Source of the DNA: Thermoplasmata archaeon
GTDB taxonomy: Archaea > Thermoplasmatota > Thermoplasmata > Methanomassiliicoccales > Methanomethylophilaceae
Reading direction: 5' to 3'
Length of the DNA: 64,000 nt
NCBI GenBank assembly: GCA_015063185.1
Contig: SUSY01000003.1
Coordinates: 18,401-82,400 of the forward strand
Below the pieces are notes generated by a model that was not told where the DNA came from, made no database searches, and worked only from the letters and a program-made list of their open reading frames with translations. Positions 25,802-34,790 of the stretch are shown piece after piece (position 1 is the first letter of the stretch; each line of letters opens with the position of its first letter). Both the position numbers and the translations under genes were made by a program.

Positions 25802-26893
25802 ATGTCATCAACCAGACTGTTGGTTCTTGGGGGATACCTCGGAGCCGGAAAGACCACGCTCGCAGTTAATCTTGCTAAGACCTTAAAATCCGAACATGAC
25901 AGGTCAGTGGCCATCATCACCAACGATCAGGGTGACGTATTGGTCGATACGGAATACTCCAAGGATGCCGGTATCGACACCAGGGAGATCATGGGAGGAT
26001 GCTTCTGCAAGAACTTCGACGAGTTCGTATCCAGTGCCAGGACCTTAGTCACCACAGGTAAACCTGACATCATCATCGCGGAACCGATCGGTTCCTCCAC
26101 GAACCTCATGAGCAGTGTCGTATCCCCGATGAGGACCATGTACCCCGACGAGTTCAGTGTGGCACCGTTCTGTGTGGTGGTGGATTGTGTCAGAGCACTC
26201 GACATCCTCGCGAAAGACAAGGAACGCACCGTCGATACTGTCGACCTCATCCCCGCACACCAGATACGCGATGCGGAGATCATCATCCTCACCAAGACGG
26301 ATCTCGTCGATAGGGCCACCATAGACCTCATCAGGATGGAGATAGACGGAATCCTCCCCGGATGCAGGATGGTCGAGACATCCTCCAGGGACCTCAGGAA
26401 CATCGAGGAGATCATCGATATAATACTGTCAGAGGAGATGAGTGTCAAGGCACCCATCGCAGAGGACAACAGAGGCTTCGCGATGGAGAAGGCAAAGCTC
26501 GGTTGGTATTCCGGTACGTACAACCTCACGCCCACCGACGATATCGACATGTACTCTCTGTCCACGGACATGATGAGGATGGTCGCGAACGAATACGGTG
26601 CGGACTCCATCGTGCATGTCAAGGTCATGCTGGAATCCGAGGAGGCGGCCTGTAAGATGTCGCTCGTTCAGAAGGAGATGCAGGTGGATGGCATCGAAGG
26701 ATCCAGGTTCATGAAGACTCCCGGAAGGTTGGTCCTCAATGCGAGGGTCATCTCCCCACCCAAGAGGCTGGAGGAGGCCATGAGAGGTATCATAGACAAG
26801 ATTTCCGAGAAATATCCGCTCACACTCGAGAAGACGGGCGAGAAATGTTTCATGCCGAAACCGGAATCCCCATCCCACTTCTTCTTCGAGTGA
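25802..26893 (+). CDS. CobW/G3E-family metal GTPase
   Basis: This is a metal-chaperone GTPase of the CobW/COG0523 type. Walker A is GYLGAGKTT, the metal-binding CxC motif is GGCFC near residue 67, and the guanine-specificity motif is TKTD. The C-terminal half (from about 220) is a distinct domain. The 363 residues are normal for the family. Members supply zinc, cobalt or nickel to enzymes; in this organism delivery to corrinoid or zinc methyltransferases is possible but unproven. The regulator just upstream is the likely partner. Confidence 0.8.
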   Translation: MSSTRLLVLGGYLGAGKTTLAVNLAKTLKSEHDRSVAIITNDQGDVLVDTEYSKDAGIDTREIMGGCFCKNFDEFVSSARTLVTTGKPDIIIAEPIGSSTNLMSSVVSPMRTMYPDEFSVAPFCVVVDCVRALDILAKDKERTVDTVDLIPAHQIRDAEIIILTKTDLVDRATIDLIRMEIDGILPGCRMVETSSRDLRNIEEIIDIILSEEMSVKAPIAEDNRGFAMEKAKLGWYSGTYNLTPTDDIDMYSLSTDMMRMVANEYGADSIVHVKVMLESEEAACKMSLVQKEMQVDGIEGSRFMKTPGRLVLNARVISPPKRLEEAMRGIIDKISEKYPLTLEKTGEKCFMPKPESPSHFFFE

Positions 26894-26936
26894 AAGACCC
26901 AGATACCATATATAGTGGGAAACTCTAGTCTCTATC

Positions 26937-27530
26937 GTGAAGAAGAGAGACCTGGAGATAAGACTCCAGAACCTTGCCCCGTTCAAAGAGCCGAAGGTGG
27001 AGTTGGAACAATATCCGACCCACTCGTCCATAGCCACGGACATACTCTTCGAGGCCTACGCCAACGGTGACATCGCAGGAAAAGATGTGGTGGACCTCGG
27101 ATGCGGGACAGGGATCTTCGCGATAGGTGCCAGCCTGTTGGGTGCATCATCCGTCAAGGCATATGATCTGGATGATGGCGCACTGGCAATCGCCAAGGAC
27201 AACGCTGATGCACTGGGATGCGACATAGACTTCATACAGGCGGACATCTCCGAAGTGGAGGGCAAGTTCGACACAGCCCTGATGAACCCACCATTCGGCT
27301 CACAGAGGAAACACGCGGACCAGCCGTTCCTCAGGACCGCGATGAGGGTCGCAGACGTCGTGTACTCCATACACATGGCATGTACATTGGAATATCTGAA
27401 CAAGGAGACCCAGATGTTCTCAAAGGAGATCGTCGGACATAGAATCTATAAGTACGATATCCCGCATACATTCACATTCCATACGAAAACGAAGAAATCC
27501 GTTGATATTGTGGCAATCAACATCAGGTGA
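26937..27530 (+). CDS. METTL5-like RNA methyltransferase
   Basis: A 197-residue class I methyltransferase with motif I VVDLGCGTGIF and the N6-adenine-type catalytic motif NPPFG near residue 118. The size and the C-terminal KKSVDIVAINIR pattern fit the archaeal METTL5-like proteins, which methylate an adenine in small-subunit rRNA. Translation starts at a GTG. The gene is followed closely by the exosome subunit Csl4. Confidence 0.8.
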   Translation: MKKRDLEIRLQNLAPFKEPKVELEQYPTHSSIATDILFEAYANGDIAGKDVVDLGCGTGIFAIGASLLGASSVKAYDLDDGALAIAKDNADALGCDIDFIQADISEVEGKFDTALMNPPFGSQRKHADQPFLRTAMRVADVVYSIHMACTLEYLNKETQMFSKEIVGHRIYKYDIPHTFTFHTKTKKSVDIVAINIR

Positions 27531-27537
27531 ATACATC

Positions 27538-28098
27538 ATGAGCAAGAGAATCGAAGTTTTTCCCGGAGACGAGGTCGCTGTAGAAGAGGAATACCTCGCC
27601 GCGGAGGGTACCTTTGCCAAGAACGGTAAGATCTATGCATCACAGATCGGAGTGCTCGAACTCAACGACGAGGAGTGTATCGCAAGGGTCATCTCCCCCA
27701 ACCCCCCCAACATCCTGAAGGTCGGGGACATCGTGTACGCAGTCGTCGCTGATATCAGGAAGACGATGGCCACCGCGGATGTAGTGGCCAAGGAAGGTAC
27801 CGAGAGAGGTATCGGAGGAGAGACATATGCTACGATCCACGTTTCCAAGATCTCCCAAGGATACACCGATGATGTGTCCAGAGAACTCAGGAAAGGAGAT
27901 CGTATCAGAGCTGTCGTCACAGGCACATCCCCTTCGCTCCAATTGTCCACCAAGGACGATCACCTTGGAGTCATCAGGTCGCTCTGCGGCACCTGCAAGA
28001 CCGAACTCGTCAAGAAGGGTAACGGCCTCTACTGTAAGAAATGCGAGAAGACCACCCCTAGGAAGCTCGCGGACGATTACGGGGACGTTGTCCTCTAA
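27538..28098 (+). CDS. csl4: Exosome RNA-binding subunit Csl4
   Basis: This is a cap subunit of the archaeal RNA exosome. An N-terminal domain (RIEVFPGDEVAVEEEYLAAEG) is followed by an S1 domain (about 60-145) and a C-terminal zinc ribbon with CGTC and CKKC. The ATG at 27538 gives 186 residues, a normal size. It lies eight bases after the METTL5-like gene. Confidence 0.9.
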   Translation: MSKRIEVFPGDEVAVEEEYLAAEGTFAKNGKIYASQIGVLELNDEECIARVISPNPPNILKVGDIVYAVVADIRKTMATADVVAKEGTERGIGGETYATIHVSKISQGYTDDVSRELRKGDRIRAVVTGTSPSLQLSTKDDHLGVIRSLCGTCKTELVKKGNGLYCKKCEKTTPRKLADDYGDVVL

Positions 28099-28102
28099 AC
28101 CC

Positions 28103-28738
28103 ATGAGGGATAGGATGAGGTTCGTCACACTACTCTCGGGAGGCATCGATTCGCCGGTAGCGGCGTACATGATGGCCAAGGTAGGTGCGGACGTCATCCT
28201 TCTCCATATGGACAACGGGGAGTATGGCGACCCCAAGGAAATTGAGAAGGTCAAGAAGATAGCGACTCGCCTATCCGAGATCACAGGTAAAGAACTGCCA
28301 CTCTATATCGCGGCACACGGCCCGAATCAGGCCGCTATCAAGAAGAATTGTGAATATAGTTACCAGTGTGTCATGTGCAAACGTGTGATGCAGAACGTAG
28401 CCAAACGTTTTGCCAAAGCACACGGATGCGAAGGCATCGTCATGGGAGACTCCCTCGGACAGGTGGCCTCACAGACTCTCCGCAACATCAGAGCTGAACA
28501 GAGCGATGTGGACTTCCCCATCGTCAGACCACTGATAGGTCTTGACAAGGAAGAGATCATCGACATAGCCAAGGAAATCGGTACCTTCAACATATCCATC
28601 ATACAGACAGGTGGATGTAAGGTCGTACCGACCAAACCCATCACGGAAGCCAGTATCGACAAGGTACTGGCCAATGAAAGGAAATTGGATTTTGAGAACT
28701 TGATCGCGGAATCTGCGGATAACGCAGTCCGCGTTTGA
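28103..28738 (+). CDS. ThiI-like PP-loop ATPase without THUMP domain
   Basis: The PP-loop ATP pyrophosphatase has SGGIDSPVA and the Cys-containing motifs CVMCKRVM and QTGGCKVVP, like the catalytic domain of ThiI, which thiolates U8 of tRNA. At 211 residues it lacks the N-terminal THUMP and ferredoxin-like domains and any rhodanese domain. A second in-frame ATG at 28115 after GAGG would give 207 residues. It may need a separate tRNA-binding partner or thiolate a different substrate. Confidence 0.8.
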   Translation: MRDRMRFVTLLSGGIDSPVAAYMMAKVGADVILLHMDNGEYGDPKEIEKVKKIATRLSEITGKELPLYIAAHGPNQAAIKKNCEYSYQCVMCKRVMQNVAKRFAKAHGCEGIVMGDSLGQVASQTLRNIRAEQSDVDFPIVRPLIGLDKEEIIDIAKEIGTFNISIIQTGGCKVVPTKPITEASIDKVLANERKLDFENLIAESADNAVRV

Positions 28739-28742
28739 TGTT

Positions 28743-29036
28743 TCAGTACCTTCCCCTACGGTAAGTAGGGAATGCGGGGCAGGTATAGAGGTCCCTCTCG
28801 GAACATAGCATGTCCATGGAGACCTGGTCCACATAATCCGCCTGAACCCTGGAGATGTACAATTTCTGATCGCCTACGGGAATCACGACATCCGTCGCCT
28901 TTGGAGGTTTGATCGTGATGGGTACCAATACCGGTCCCCTACATGCGGTGCATATGCGATAGTCTTCCTTTGCATCGATGATCATCTGTTTGACATCATC
29001 ATCGACAATTACCTGTACCATAGCCATGGACATCAT
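28743..29036 (-). CDS. Conserved small hypothetical protein
   Basis: Up to 97 residues, soluble, with one CTAC pair and two later Cys residues. Several Met codons cluster at the N-terminus; a start at 29018 (MVQVIVDDD) is also plausible, since a TATA-like stretch lies just upstream of 29036. I do not recognise the family. It is convergent with the ThiI-like gene and divergent from nob1. Confidence 0.55.
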   Translation of the reverse strand: MMSMAMVQVIVDDDVKQMIIDAKEDYRICTACRGPVLVPITIKPPKATDVVIPVGDQKLYISRVQADYVDQVSMDMLCSERDLYTCPAFPTYRRGRY

Positions 29037-29111
29037 GTAGGGCGATAAAAGGATGCTGGCTCCCTATTCAGAGGGAACACGGTTATCTACGGAAAATACC
29101 TTCCAGAGGCC

Positions 29112-29573
29112 ATGACACTCGTTCTGGACAGCTCTGCACTATTCTCGATGGAGAACCTTCCCGAAGAGGACCATGTATGTCCGCCAGGTGTGATCAAGGA
29201 ACTGACCAGATACAAGGACCCCAGATTGGACCTTTGGGGAGATATGCTACGCACCTCCGATTGCAGTGCGGAATCGCTGAGGAAAGTCGAGGATGCTGCG
29301 AGAAAGACGGGAGATTTGGGCAGACTGTCTCCCGTGGACATGACGGTCATCGCATTGGCATTGGATGTGGGGGGCACGGTACTCTCCGATGACTTCTCGA
29401 TCCTCAATGTGTGTACGGTCATGGGTATACAGAACCGTTCGGTAGGTACCAAAGGCATAAAGAAAGTGGAGAGATGGAACTACCAGTGCATAGGATGCAA
29501 GAAATGGTACAAGGAACGCTCCGCCGAATGTCCTATATGCGGATCCCCGATGAAGTCGTTCCGTAAGAAGTGA
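29112..29573 (+). CDS. nob1: Endoribonuclease Nob1
   Basis: This is a PIN-domain endonuclease that matures the 3' end of 16S rRNA. The PIN residues are in LVLDSSALF and the acidic SDDFSI and SPVDMTVI. The C-terminal zinc ribbon has CIGCKKWY and CPICGSP. The 153 residues match archaeal Nob1. It nearly touches the convergent geranylgeranyl reductase gene. Confidence 0.92.
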   Translation: MTLVLDSSALFSMENLPEEDHVCPPGVIKELTRYKDPRLDLWGDMLRTSDCSAESLRKVEDAARKTGDLGRLSPVDMTVIALALDVGGTVLSDDFSILNVCTVMGIQNRSVGTKGIKKVERWNYQCIGCKKWYKERSAECPICGSPMKSFRKK

Positions 29574-29575
29574 GT

Positions 29576-30676
29576 TTACGGGAAGATACGTCTGCACATG
29601 ATCAGATTGTTCATACGACGCTTTCCGAGGATTCCCATACACATCGTGGTGGTCCACTCATAGTGGAATGCGAAGATGTCCGCAAGCTTCTTGTTGAATG
29701 CTGCTGTCTTAAGGGGCTTGAGCATGATGTCACGCCACTCGGTCTGATAATCCTCGAGAGGACGCCCGTTGAGGATGTTGTCGGCTGCGACAGTACCGCA
29801 GATACGGCCTGCGATCAGGGAGAGGGGGACGCCCCCACCATTGACGGACACCACATGACCTGCTGCATCACCGACGACCATTCCGTTACCGGAAACGGTA
29901 TTGGCGATGGGGCCCTCGCTAGGAACGTACTTTCCCTCGAGCTTGTTCATGATCTCGAAGTTGTTCTTCGCTCTGAACTTCTCGAAGTATTCCGAAAGCG
30001 AACCATCCGCGAACTTGGGGGAGAAACCTACTCCCACATTGGCCTGTCCGGCTTTGGGGATGATCCAGCTGTATGCACCAGGCGCGATACCTCCGAAGAA
30101 CATGACCACATAAGAATCGAAATCACCCTTTGCTTGAGCGGTCACAGCAGGATACGGATTCCTGTTCTTATTGAGTCCCAAGGAACGTGCCACACGTGAA
30201 CCGGGACCGTCGGCACCGATGATGACCTTATACTCGATATCGCCGATGGAGGTCTTTGCCACACCATCCTCGATACGGCTGAAACTACAGTTCTTGATGA
30301 GTTCCGCACCGGCCTTACAGGCTTCGGATGCGAAGTACTGATCGAAACGATCCCTGTCGGTAGAATATCCTGGGAGATCGAGAGTAGTGACCTTACCCTT
30401 GGGGTTGACCAGACGAATCCCATTAAGTTCCCTGCACCTAAGCTCGGAAGGAACCGTATCGAACAAGGACTCCAGATCCTCCGCCTTGGGGAACATACTC
30501 TTGACCATGTCCGTAGTGGGGATGAATTCACCGCAACGTACGGGCACACCTACCTGACTGCGCCTCTCGATGAAGGTCACCTTGGCACCCTTCTCGGCAG
30601 CGTATTTGGCCGTAACTGAACCAGCAGGACCGGAACCTACAACCAAAATGTCCGTTTTCAATGTAGTCTCAGTCAT
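29576..30676 (-). CDS. Digeranylgeranylglycerophospholipid reductase
   Basis: This FAD-dependent enzyme saturates the isoprenoid chains of archaeal lipids. It has the FAD-binding GSGPAGSVTAKYAAEKG, the family motif VPVRCGEFIP, the GADGPGS and VGDAAGHVVSVNGGG motifs, and 366 residues. It starts four bases after the GGPP synthase gene ends, so the two form a lipid operon. A second, more divergent paralogue is at 56.1 kb. Confidence 0.9.
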   Translation of the reverse strand: MTETTLKTDILVVGSGPAGSVTAKYAAEKGAKVTFIERRSQVGVPVRCGEFIPTTDMVKSMFPKAEDLESLFDTVPSELRCRELNGIRLVNPKGKVTTLDLPGYSTDRDRFDQYFASEACKAGAELIKNCSFSRIEDGVAKTSIGDIEYKVIIGADGPGSRVARSLGLNKNRNPYPAVTAQAKGDFDSYVVMFFGGIAPGAYSWIIPKAGQANVGVGFSPKFADGSLSEYFEKFRAKNNFEIMNKLEGKYVPSEGPIANTVSGNGMVVGDAAGHVVSVNGGGVPLSLIAGRICGTVAADNILNGRPLEDYQTEWRDIMLKPLKTAAFNKKLADIFAFHYEWTTTMCMGILGKRRMNNLIMCRRIFP

Positions 30677-30680
30677 TTAA

Positions 30681-31640
30681 TCACCTGTTACGGCGAACAA
30701 TGTATTTTGCAAGACCGATCAATGACTGTTTATAATCAGAGTCGGGAAGAGCATCGAGAACATCGATGGCTTCCTGTGCTACCTCATCGGCCTTAGAGTA
30801 ACAAAGGTCGATTGCGTCGGTCATACGAATGAGTTCCAATGCCCTATCGACATCTTCATCAGTGGGCACACGGGAATATATCTCCCTGATTTCAGAACCG
30901 TATGTGGGATCCTGCATAGCATAGATGGTGGGCAACGTGGGCTTACCTTCGGAGATGTCGATTCCGATCTTCTTACCGGTGTTGCTGGTACCGATGACGT
31001 CCAGAACGTCATCGATCATCTGGAATGCGAGACCGATCTTATTGGAGTACTCATAGATGGCTTCGATGAAATCCTGGTTCTCGGTAGCGAGATATGCACC
31101 TGTGACCGCGCTTGCGACGATGAGCATAGCAGTCTTTCCGGTGATGATACCCAGATAGTCGTCGACCGTGACATCCAGGTTGTGCTCGAAATCCTTCTGA
31201 ACGAATTCGGATTCGACCATCATTCCAGCCGCTTTGATGATTATCTCCATGGGCTCATCGGGAAGCTTACCGAGACACCTGTATCCCCTGACCAACATGT
31301 AATCTCCTGCAACGAGTGCCTTGGTCAGAGTGTACTGTTTATGGAGGGTCTTACGTCCACGCCTGATCTCACCATTGTCATCGATATCGTCGTGGATCAA
31401 GGATGCGGTATGAAGGATCTCGAAACCTGCACCGGCCCTGATAGGGACCTGGACATCCTTCCCCCCACATGCGAGATACGAGAGGATACAGACAGCAGGC
31501 CTTACCCTCTTTCCACCGGAGCGTATGACGTATTTGCACATCTCATCAAGTTCTGCATTCTCGGACGAGAGCGCCTCCGCTATGAAATCCTCTACCTTGG
31601 AGAATTCGGAGGAGATTACATCTGCCCAGTGGTCGACCAT
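30681..31640 (-). CDS. Geranylgeranyl diphosphate synthase (trans-polyprenyl synthase)
   Basis: This enzyme builds C20 isoprenoid diphosphate for membrane lipids. The first aspartate-rich motif is LIHDDIDD and the second is QMIDDVLD. I choose the ATG at 31640 (319 residues) because a TATA box TTTATATA lies 30 bp upstream, which places a leaderless start there. An in-frame ATG at 31652 would add four residues. Confidence 0.9.
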   Translation of the reverse strand: MVDHWADVISSEFSKVEDFIAEALSSENAELDEMCKYVIRSGGKRVRPAVCILSYLACGGKDVQVPIRAGAGFEILHTASLIHDDIDDNGEIRRGRKTLHKQYTLTKALVAGDYMLVRGYRCLGKLPDEPMEIIIKAAGMMVESEFVQKDFEHNLDVTVDDYLGIITGKTAMLIVASAVTGAYLATENQDFIEAIYEYSNKIGLAFQMIDDVLDVIGTSNTGKKIGIDISEGKPTLPTIYAMQDPTYGSEIREIYSRVPTDEDVDRALELIRMTDAIDLCYSKADEVAQEAIDVLDALPDSDYKQSLIGLAKYIVRRNR

Positions 31641-31720
31641 TGAGGTAAGCATATCTACGAAATATATAAACACATGGCCATGGAAACACAATAGCCAGAC
31701 ATCCCTTTCGAACTACTTTG

Positions 31721-31735
31721 AAATAAAAAAGAGAA
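31721..31735 (-). terminator. Oligo-T terminator after the fpo operon
   Basis: On the minus strand, CTCTTTTTTATTT follows the fpoN stop by about 30 bases, matching archaeal T-tract termination at the end of the 12-gene operon. Confidence 0.5.
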
Positions 31736-31766
31736 GGGGTTTAAAGGGTTTGTCAGAAGACCTCGC

Positions 31767-33263
31767 TTACGGTGAAGGAATGAGGTATTCTGCTGCGGTG
31801 CTGCAGAGGTCGAGGAGGATCTCGGGGTAAACTCCGAGAACGATGACTCCGACGACACAGAGTGCGATTGCGACCATGAAGGGTGCGGGCACGGAGAGCT
31901 TGTCATCGACAGCGGGCTTCTCGATGTACATTGCCTTGACTACGCGTGCGTAGTAGTACAGGGAGATTGCGGAGTTGATGACTGCAATGAATGCGAGCCA
32001 GACCCAGTCGTAGCTGACGACACCATCGATGAAGATGGCACCGGAGAACAGCACGAACTTGGATGTGAATCCTGCCAGAGGAGGAATACCTGCCAATGAG
32101 AACAGGAAGAGCATCATTGCTGCTGCAAGGAGGGGGGCCCTCTTTGCAAGTCCCTTGTAGTCCTCGATCTTCTCGCCGAGACCTGCGGTGATCAGTGCTG
32201 CAACGATGATGAATGCTCCACCCTTCATGACCACGTGAGTGAACATGTGGAAGAGAGCACCGGTGGTTGCATACTGGCTCATGATTGCGAGTGCGATCAT
32301 GATGTAACCTGCCTGAGCAACAGAGGAGTATGCGAGCATTCTCTTGATGTTGCTCTGGGAGATTGCAACGAGGTTACCGACGGTCATGGTGATCGCTGCA
32401 AGGATCGCGAAGACGTACTGGAACTCCTCGATGAAGACGCAGTGAGACAGGACGAACAGCGCGAAGAAGATCTTGAACATCACTGCGAATCCCATCTTCT
32501 TCGATGCGGTTGCCAGGAATCCAGACACAGGTGCGGATGCTCCCTCGTAGACATCAGGTGCCCAGGAGTGGAACGGAACAGCTGCGATCTTGAATCCGTA
32601 TCCTGCGATCATACCGATGCATCCAAGGATGAATGCCCAGTTGGCGACCATTCCATTTGCAATCGCAACAGTAATCTCATCGATGACGAGGGTTCCGGTG
32701 ACTCCAAAGATCATGGACATTCCCAGCAGGGTGAGTGCGGTGGAGAATGCACCGATGATCAGGTACTTCACTGCAGCCTCGGATGCACGGGGATCGTTCT
32801 TCTTGAGAGCGACCAGTGCATAGGACGAGATACTGACGACCTCGACACCGATGAAGATACCGAGGAGGGTGGTTGCACTGACTGCGAACATCATTCCTGC
32901 GACGATCGCACAGATGAGAGCATAGTACTCTCCACAGTGCTTGGTGGTCTCGACGTGTACAGGGGAGACCATGATGGTCAGGAATGCGACTGCGACGAAC
33001 AGGAGCATCATCAATGACGAGAACGGATCGAACTCGAACATTCCGAATGCTGCACCATAGGTCACAGTGTGCATCATGAGCATCACAAGCAGTGCTGCGA
33101 TTGCAACGAACACGAACGACACGATTGCGACTACACTTCCCTTCTTGGTGATGTTGAACACGAGGGGTGCGATCAATGCTGCGATCAACACGAGGATCTC
33201 GGGCAGGATGTAAGTGACCTGTCCGAAGGTGTCAACCAAAGTTTCTGCGAACGATTCAAACAT
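31767..33263 (-). CDS. fpoN: F420H2 dehydrogenase-like complex subunit FpoN
   Basis: This is an antiporter-like membrane subunit of the Fpo (complex I-type) proton pump. Its 498 residues form about 14 transmembrane helices. It has the conserved Lys-containing segment YGFKIAAVPFHSWAPDVYEG and the broken-helix region. It is the last gene of the operon. The low-complexity acidic frames on the other strand are shadows of its membrane codons. Confidence 0.93.
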   Translation of the reverse strand: MFESFAETLVDTFGQVTYILPEILVLIAALIAPLVFNITKKGSVVAIVSFVFVAIAALLVMLMMHTVTYGAAFGMFEFDPFSSLMMLLFVAVAFLTIMVSPVHVETTKHCGEYYALICAIVAGMMFAVSATTLLGIFIGVEVVSISSYALVALKKNDPRASEAAVKYLIIGAFSTALTLLGMSMIFGVTGTLVIDEITVAIANGMVANWAFILGCIGMIAGYGFKIAAVPFHSWAPDVYEGASAPVSGFLATASKKMGFAVMFKIFFALFVLSHCVFIEEFQYVFAILAAITMTVGNLVAISQSNIKRMLAYSSVAQAGYIMIALAIMSQYATTGALFHMFTHVVMKGGAFIIVAALITAGLGEKIEDYKGLAKRAPLLAAAMMLFLFSLAGIPPLAGFTSKFVLFSGAIFIDGVVSYDWVWLAFIAVINSAISLYYYARVVKAMYIEKPAVDDKLSVPAPFMVAIALCVVGVIVLGVYPEILLDLCSTAAEYLIPSP

Positions 33264-33276
33264 TTTTTCACACTCC

Positions 33277-34790
33277 TTAGATCATAACTCCGAACAGGCT
33301 GTTGACGAAGGGCATGACGAAGTCGAGTGCCAGAGTAGGCCAGATACCGAAGAGAGCGATCAGTGCGCAGAGTACTGCGAGAACGCCGACCTCGTTCTTG
33401 GCGATGTCGTGGCAGTGGGACAGGTCAATCTTGTCAGTGAGCTTTCCGAAGAGAGTCTTCTGCATTGCCCAGAGGTAGTATCCTGCGGTCAGCATCATGT
33501 CGAGCAGTCCGAAGAGGATCAGTGCATGGAGTCCGTTGTTAGCGAGGTACTCCCAGAGTCCATAGAGGAGACCGAACTCGGCTATGAATCCCATGAGTCC
33601 AGGCAGTCCGAGGGATGCCATGAATCCGAACATCATGAACAGTGCGAACATGGGGAACTTTCCGGCAAGTCCGCTGAGGAGACGCATGTCCCTGGTACCG
33701 AAGTTGTGACCTGCGATACCGCAGACCATGAACAGGACACCAGAGATGATTCCGTGTGCGAACATCTGGAAGATTGCGAACTCGATTCCGATGACGGAGT
33801 TGCAACCCATTCCGACAAGGACCATTCCCATGTGGCTGATGGAGGAGTATGCGACCATCTTCTTGAGATCGTTCTGTGCGATACAGGCGTATGCTCCGTA
33901 CACCATTGCGAAGATTCCGAGACCGATCATGATCGGCTGCCAGAAGTCCATTGCAGTGGGGAAGATCTCAGGATCGAGACAGAGCCTGATGATACCGTAG
34001 GATCCCATCTTAAGCATGACTCCTGCCAGGAGGACGGATCCTCCAGTAGGTGCCTCGACGTGTGCGTCGGGCAGCCAGGTGTGGAAGGGAGGTACGGGCA
34101 TCTTGACTGCGAATCCGAAGAAGAGCATACCGAAGATGAGGATCTCGATTGCCTTGTCGAATGCGCCACTGTTCTTGACCGCATCGAATGCGAAGCTAAC
34201 AACAGGATCATTAGCCTGGGATCCGAAGACCAGAGCGAAGATTCCGATCAGCATGATCACTGATGCTACGTGGGTGTAGACGAAGAACTTGATCGCAGAG
34301 TAGTGTCTGCGAGGTCCTCCGTACCAGGAGATCATGAAGAACATCGGGATCAGGGTGACTTCCCACATGATGTAGAACAGGAAGAAGTCCTGTGCCATGT
34401 AGACTCCATGAGACCGACCTCCATCGCGAGCAGGAGCGCGTGATAGTAGTTGGGCCTGTCGGACTCGTGCCAAGAGAAGATGACGACGAGGAAGACGAGG
34501 AGTGCAGTGAGGAACACCATGAGGATGCTCAGTCCGTCGATCGCGAAGATGATGTTCATCTGGAGACCGGCTGCTGCGAACCATACGTAGTTTTCTGTGA
34601 GCTTTGCGTAACCTGCATTTCCATCGTTGTATCCAACGAAGAGGAGGTACAGGGAGATCACGAGCACGACTGCAGAGAAGACTGCAGCCACGATCTTTGC
34701 CTTGTCAGCCCTCTGACCGCCCATGAAGAGGGTCACGAGTGCTCCGATTAAAGGTATGATTACGAGTAAGGAAAGAATTGGGATATCCAT
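33277..34790 (-). CDS. fpoM: FpoM, interrupted by an apparent single-base deletion
   Basis: This is an antiporter-like membrane subunit. The N-terminal part (from the ATG at 34790, MDIPILSLLVIIP) is in one frame to about 34405, and the rest (MAQDFFLFYIMWE to the stop at 33277) is in another. Adding one base at the forward CC at 34406-34407 restores an uninterrupted 504-residue FpoM with normal sequence through the junction (GLMGVYMAQ). The lesion is therefore a one-base loss, either a real mutation or a sequencing error. Its ATG overlaps the fpoL stop by one base. Confidence 0.88.
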
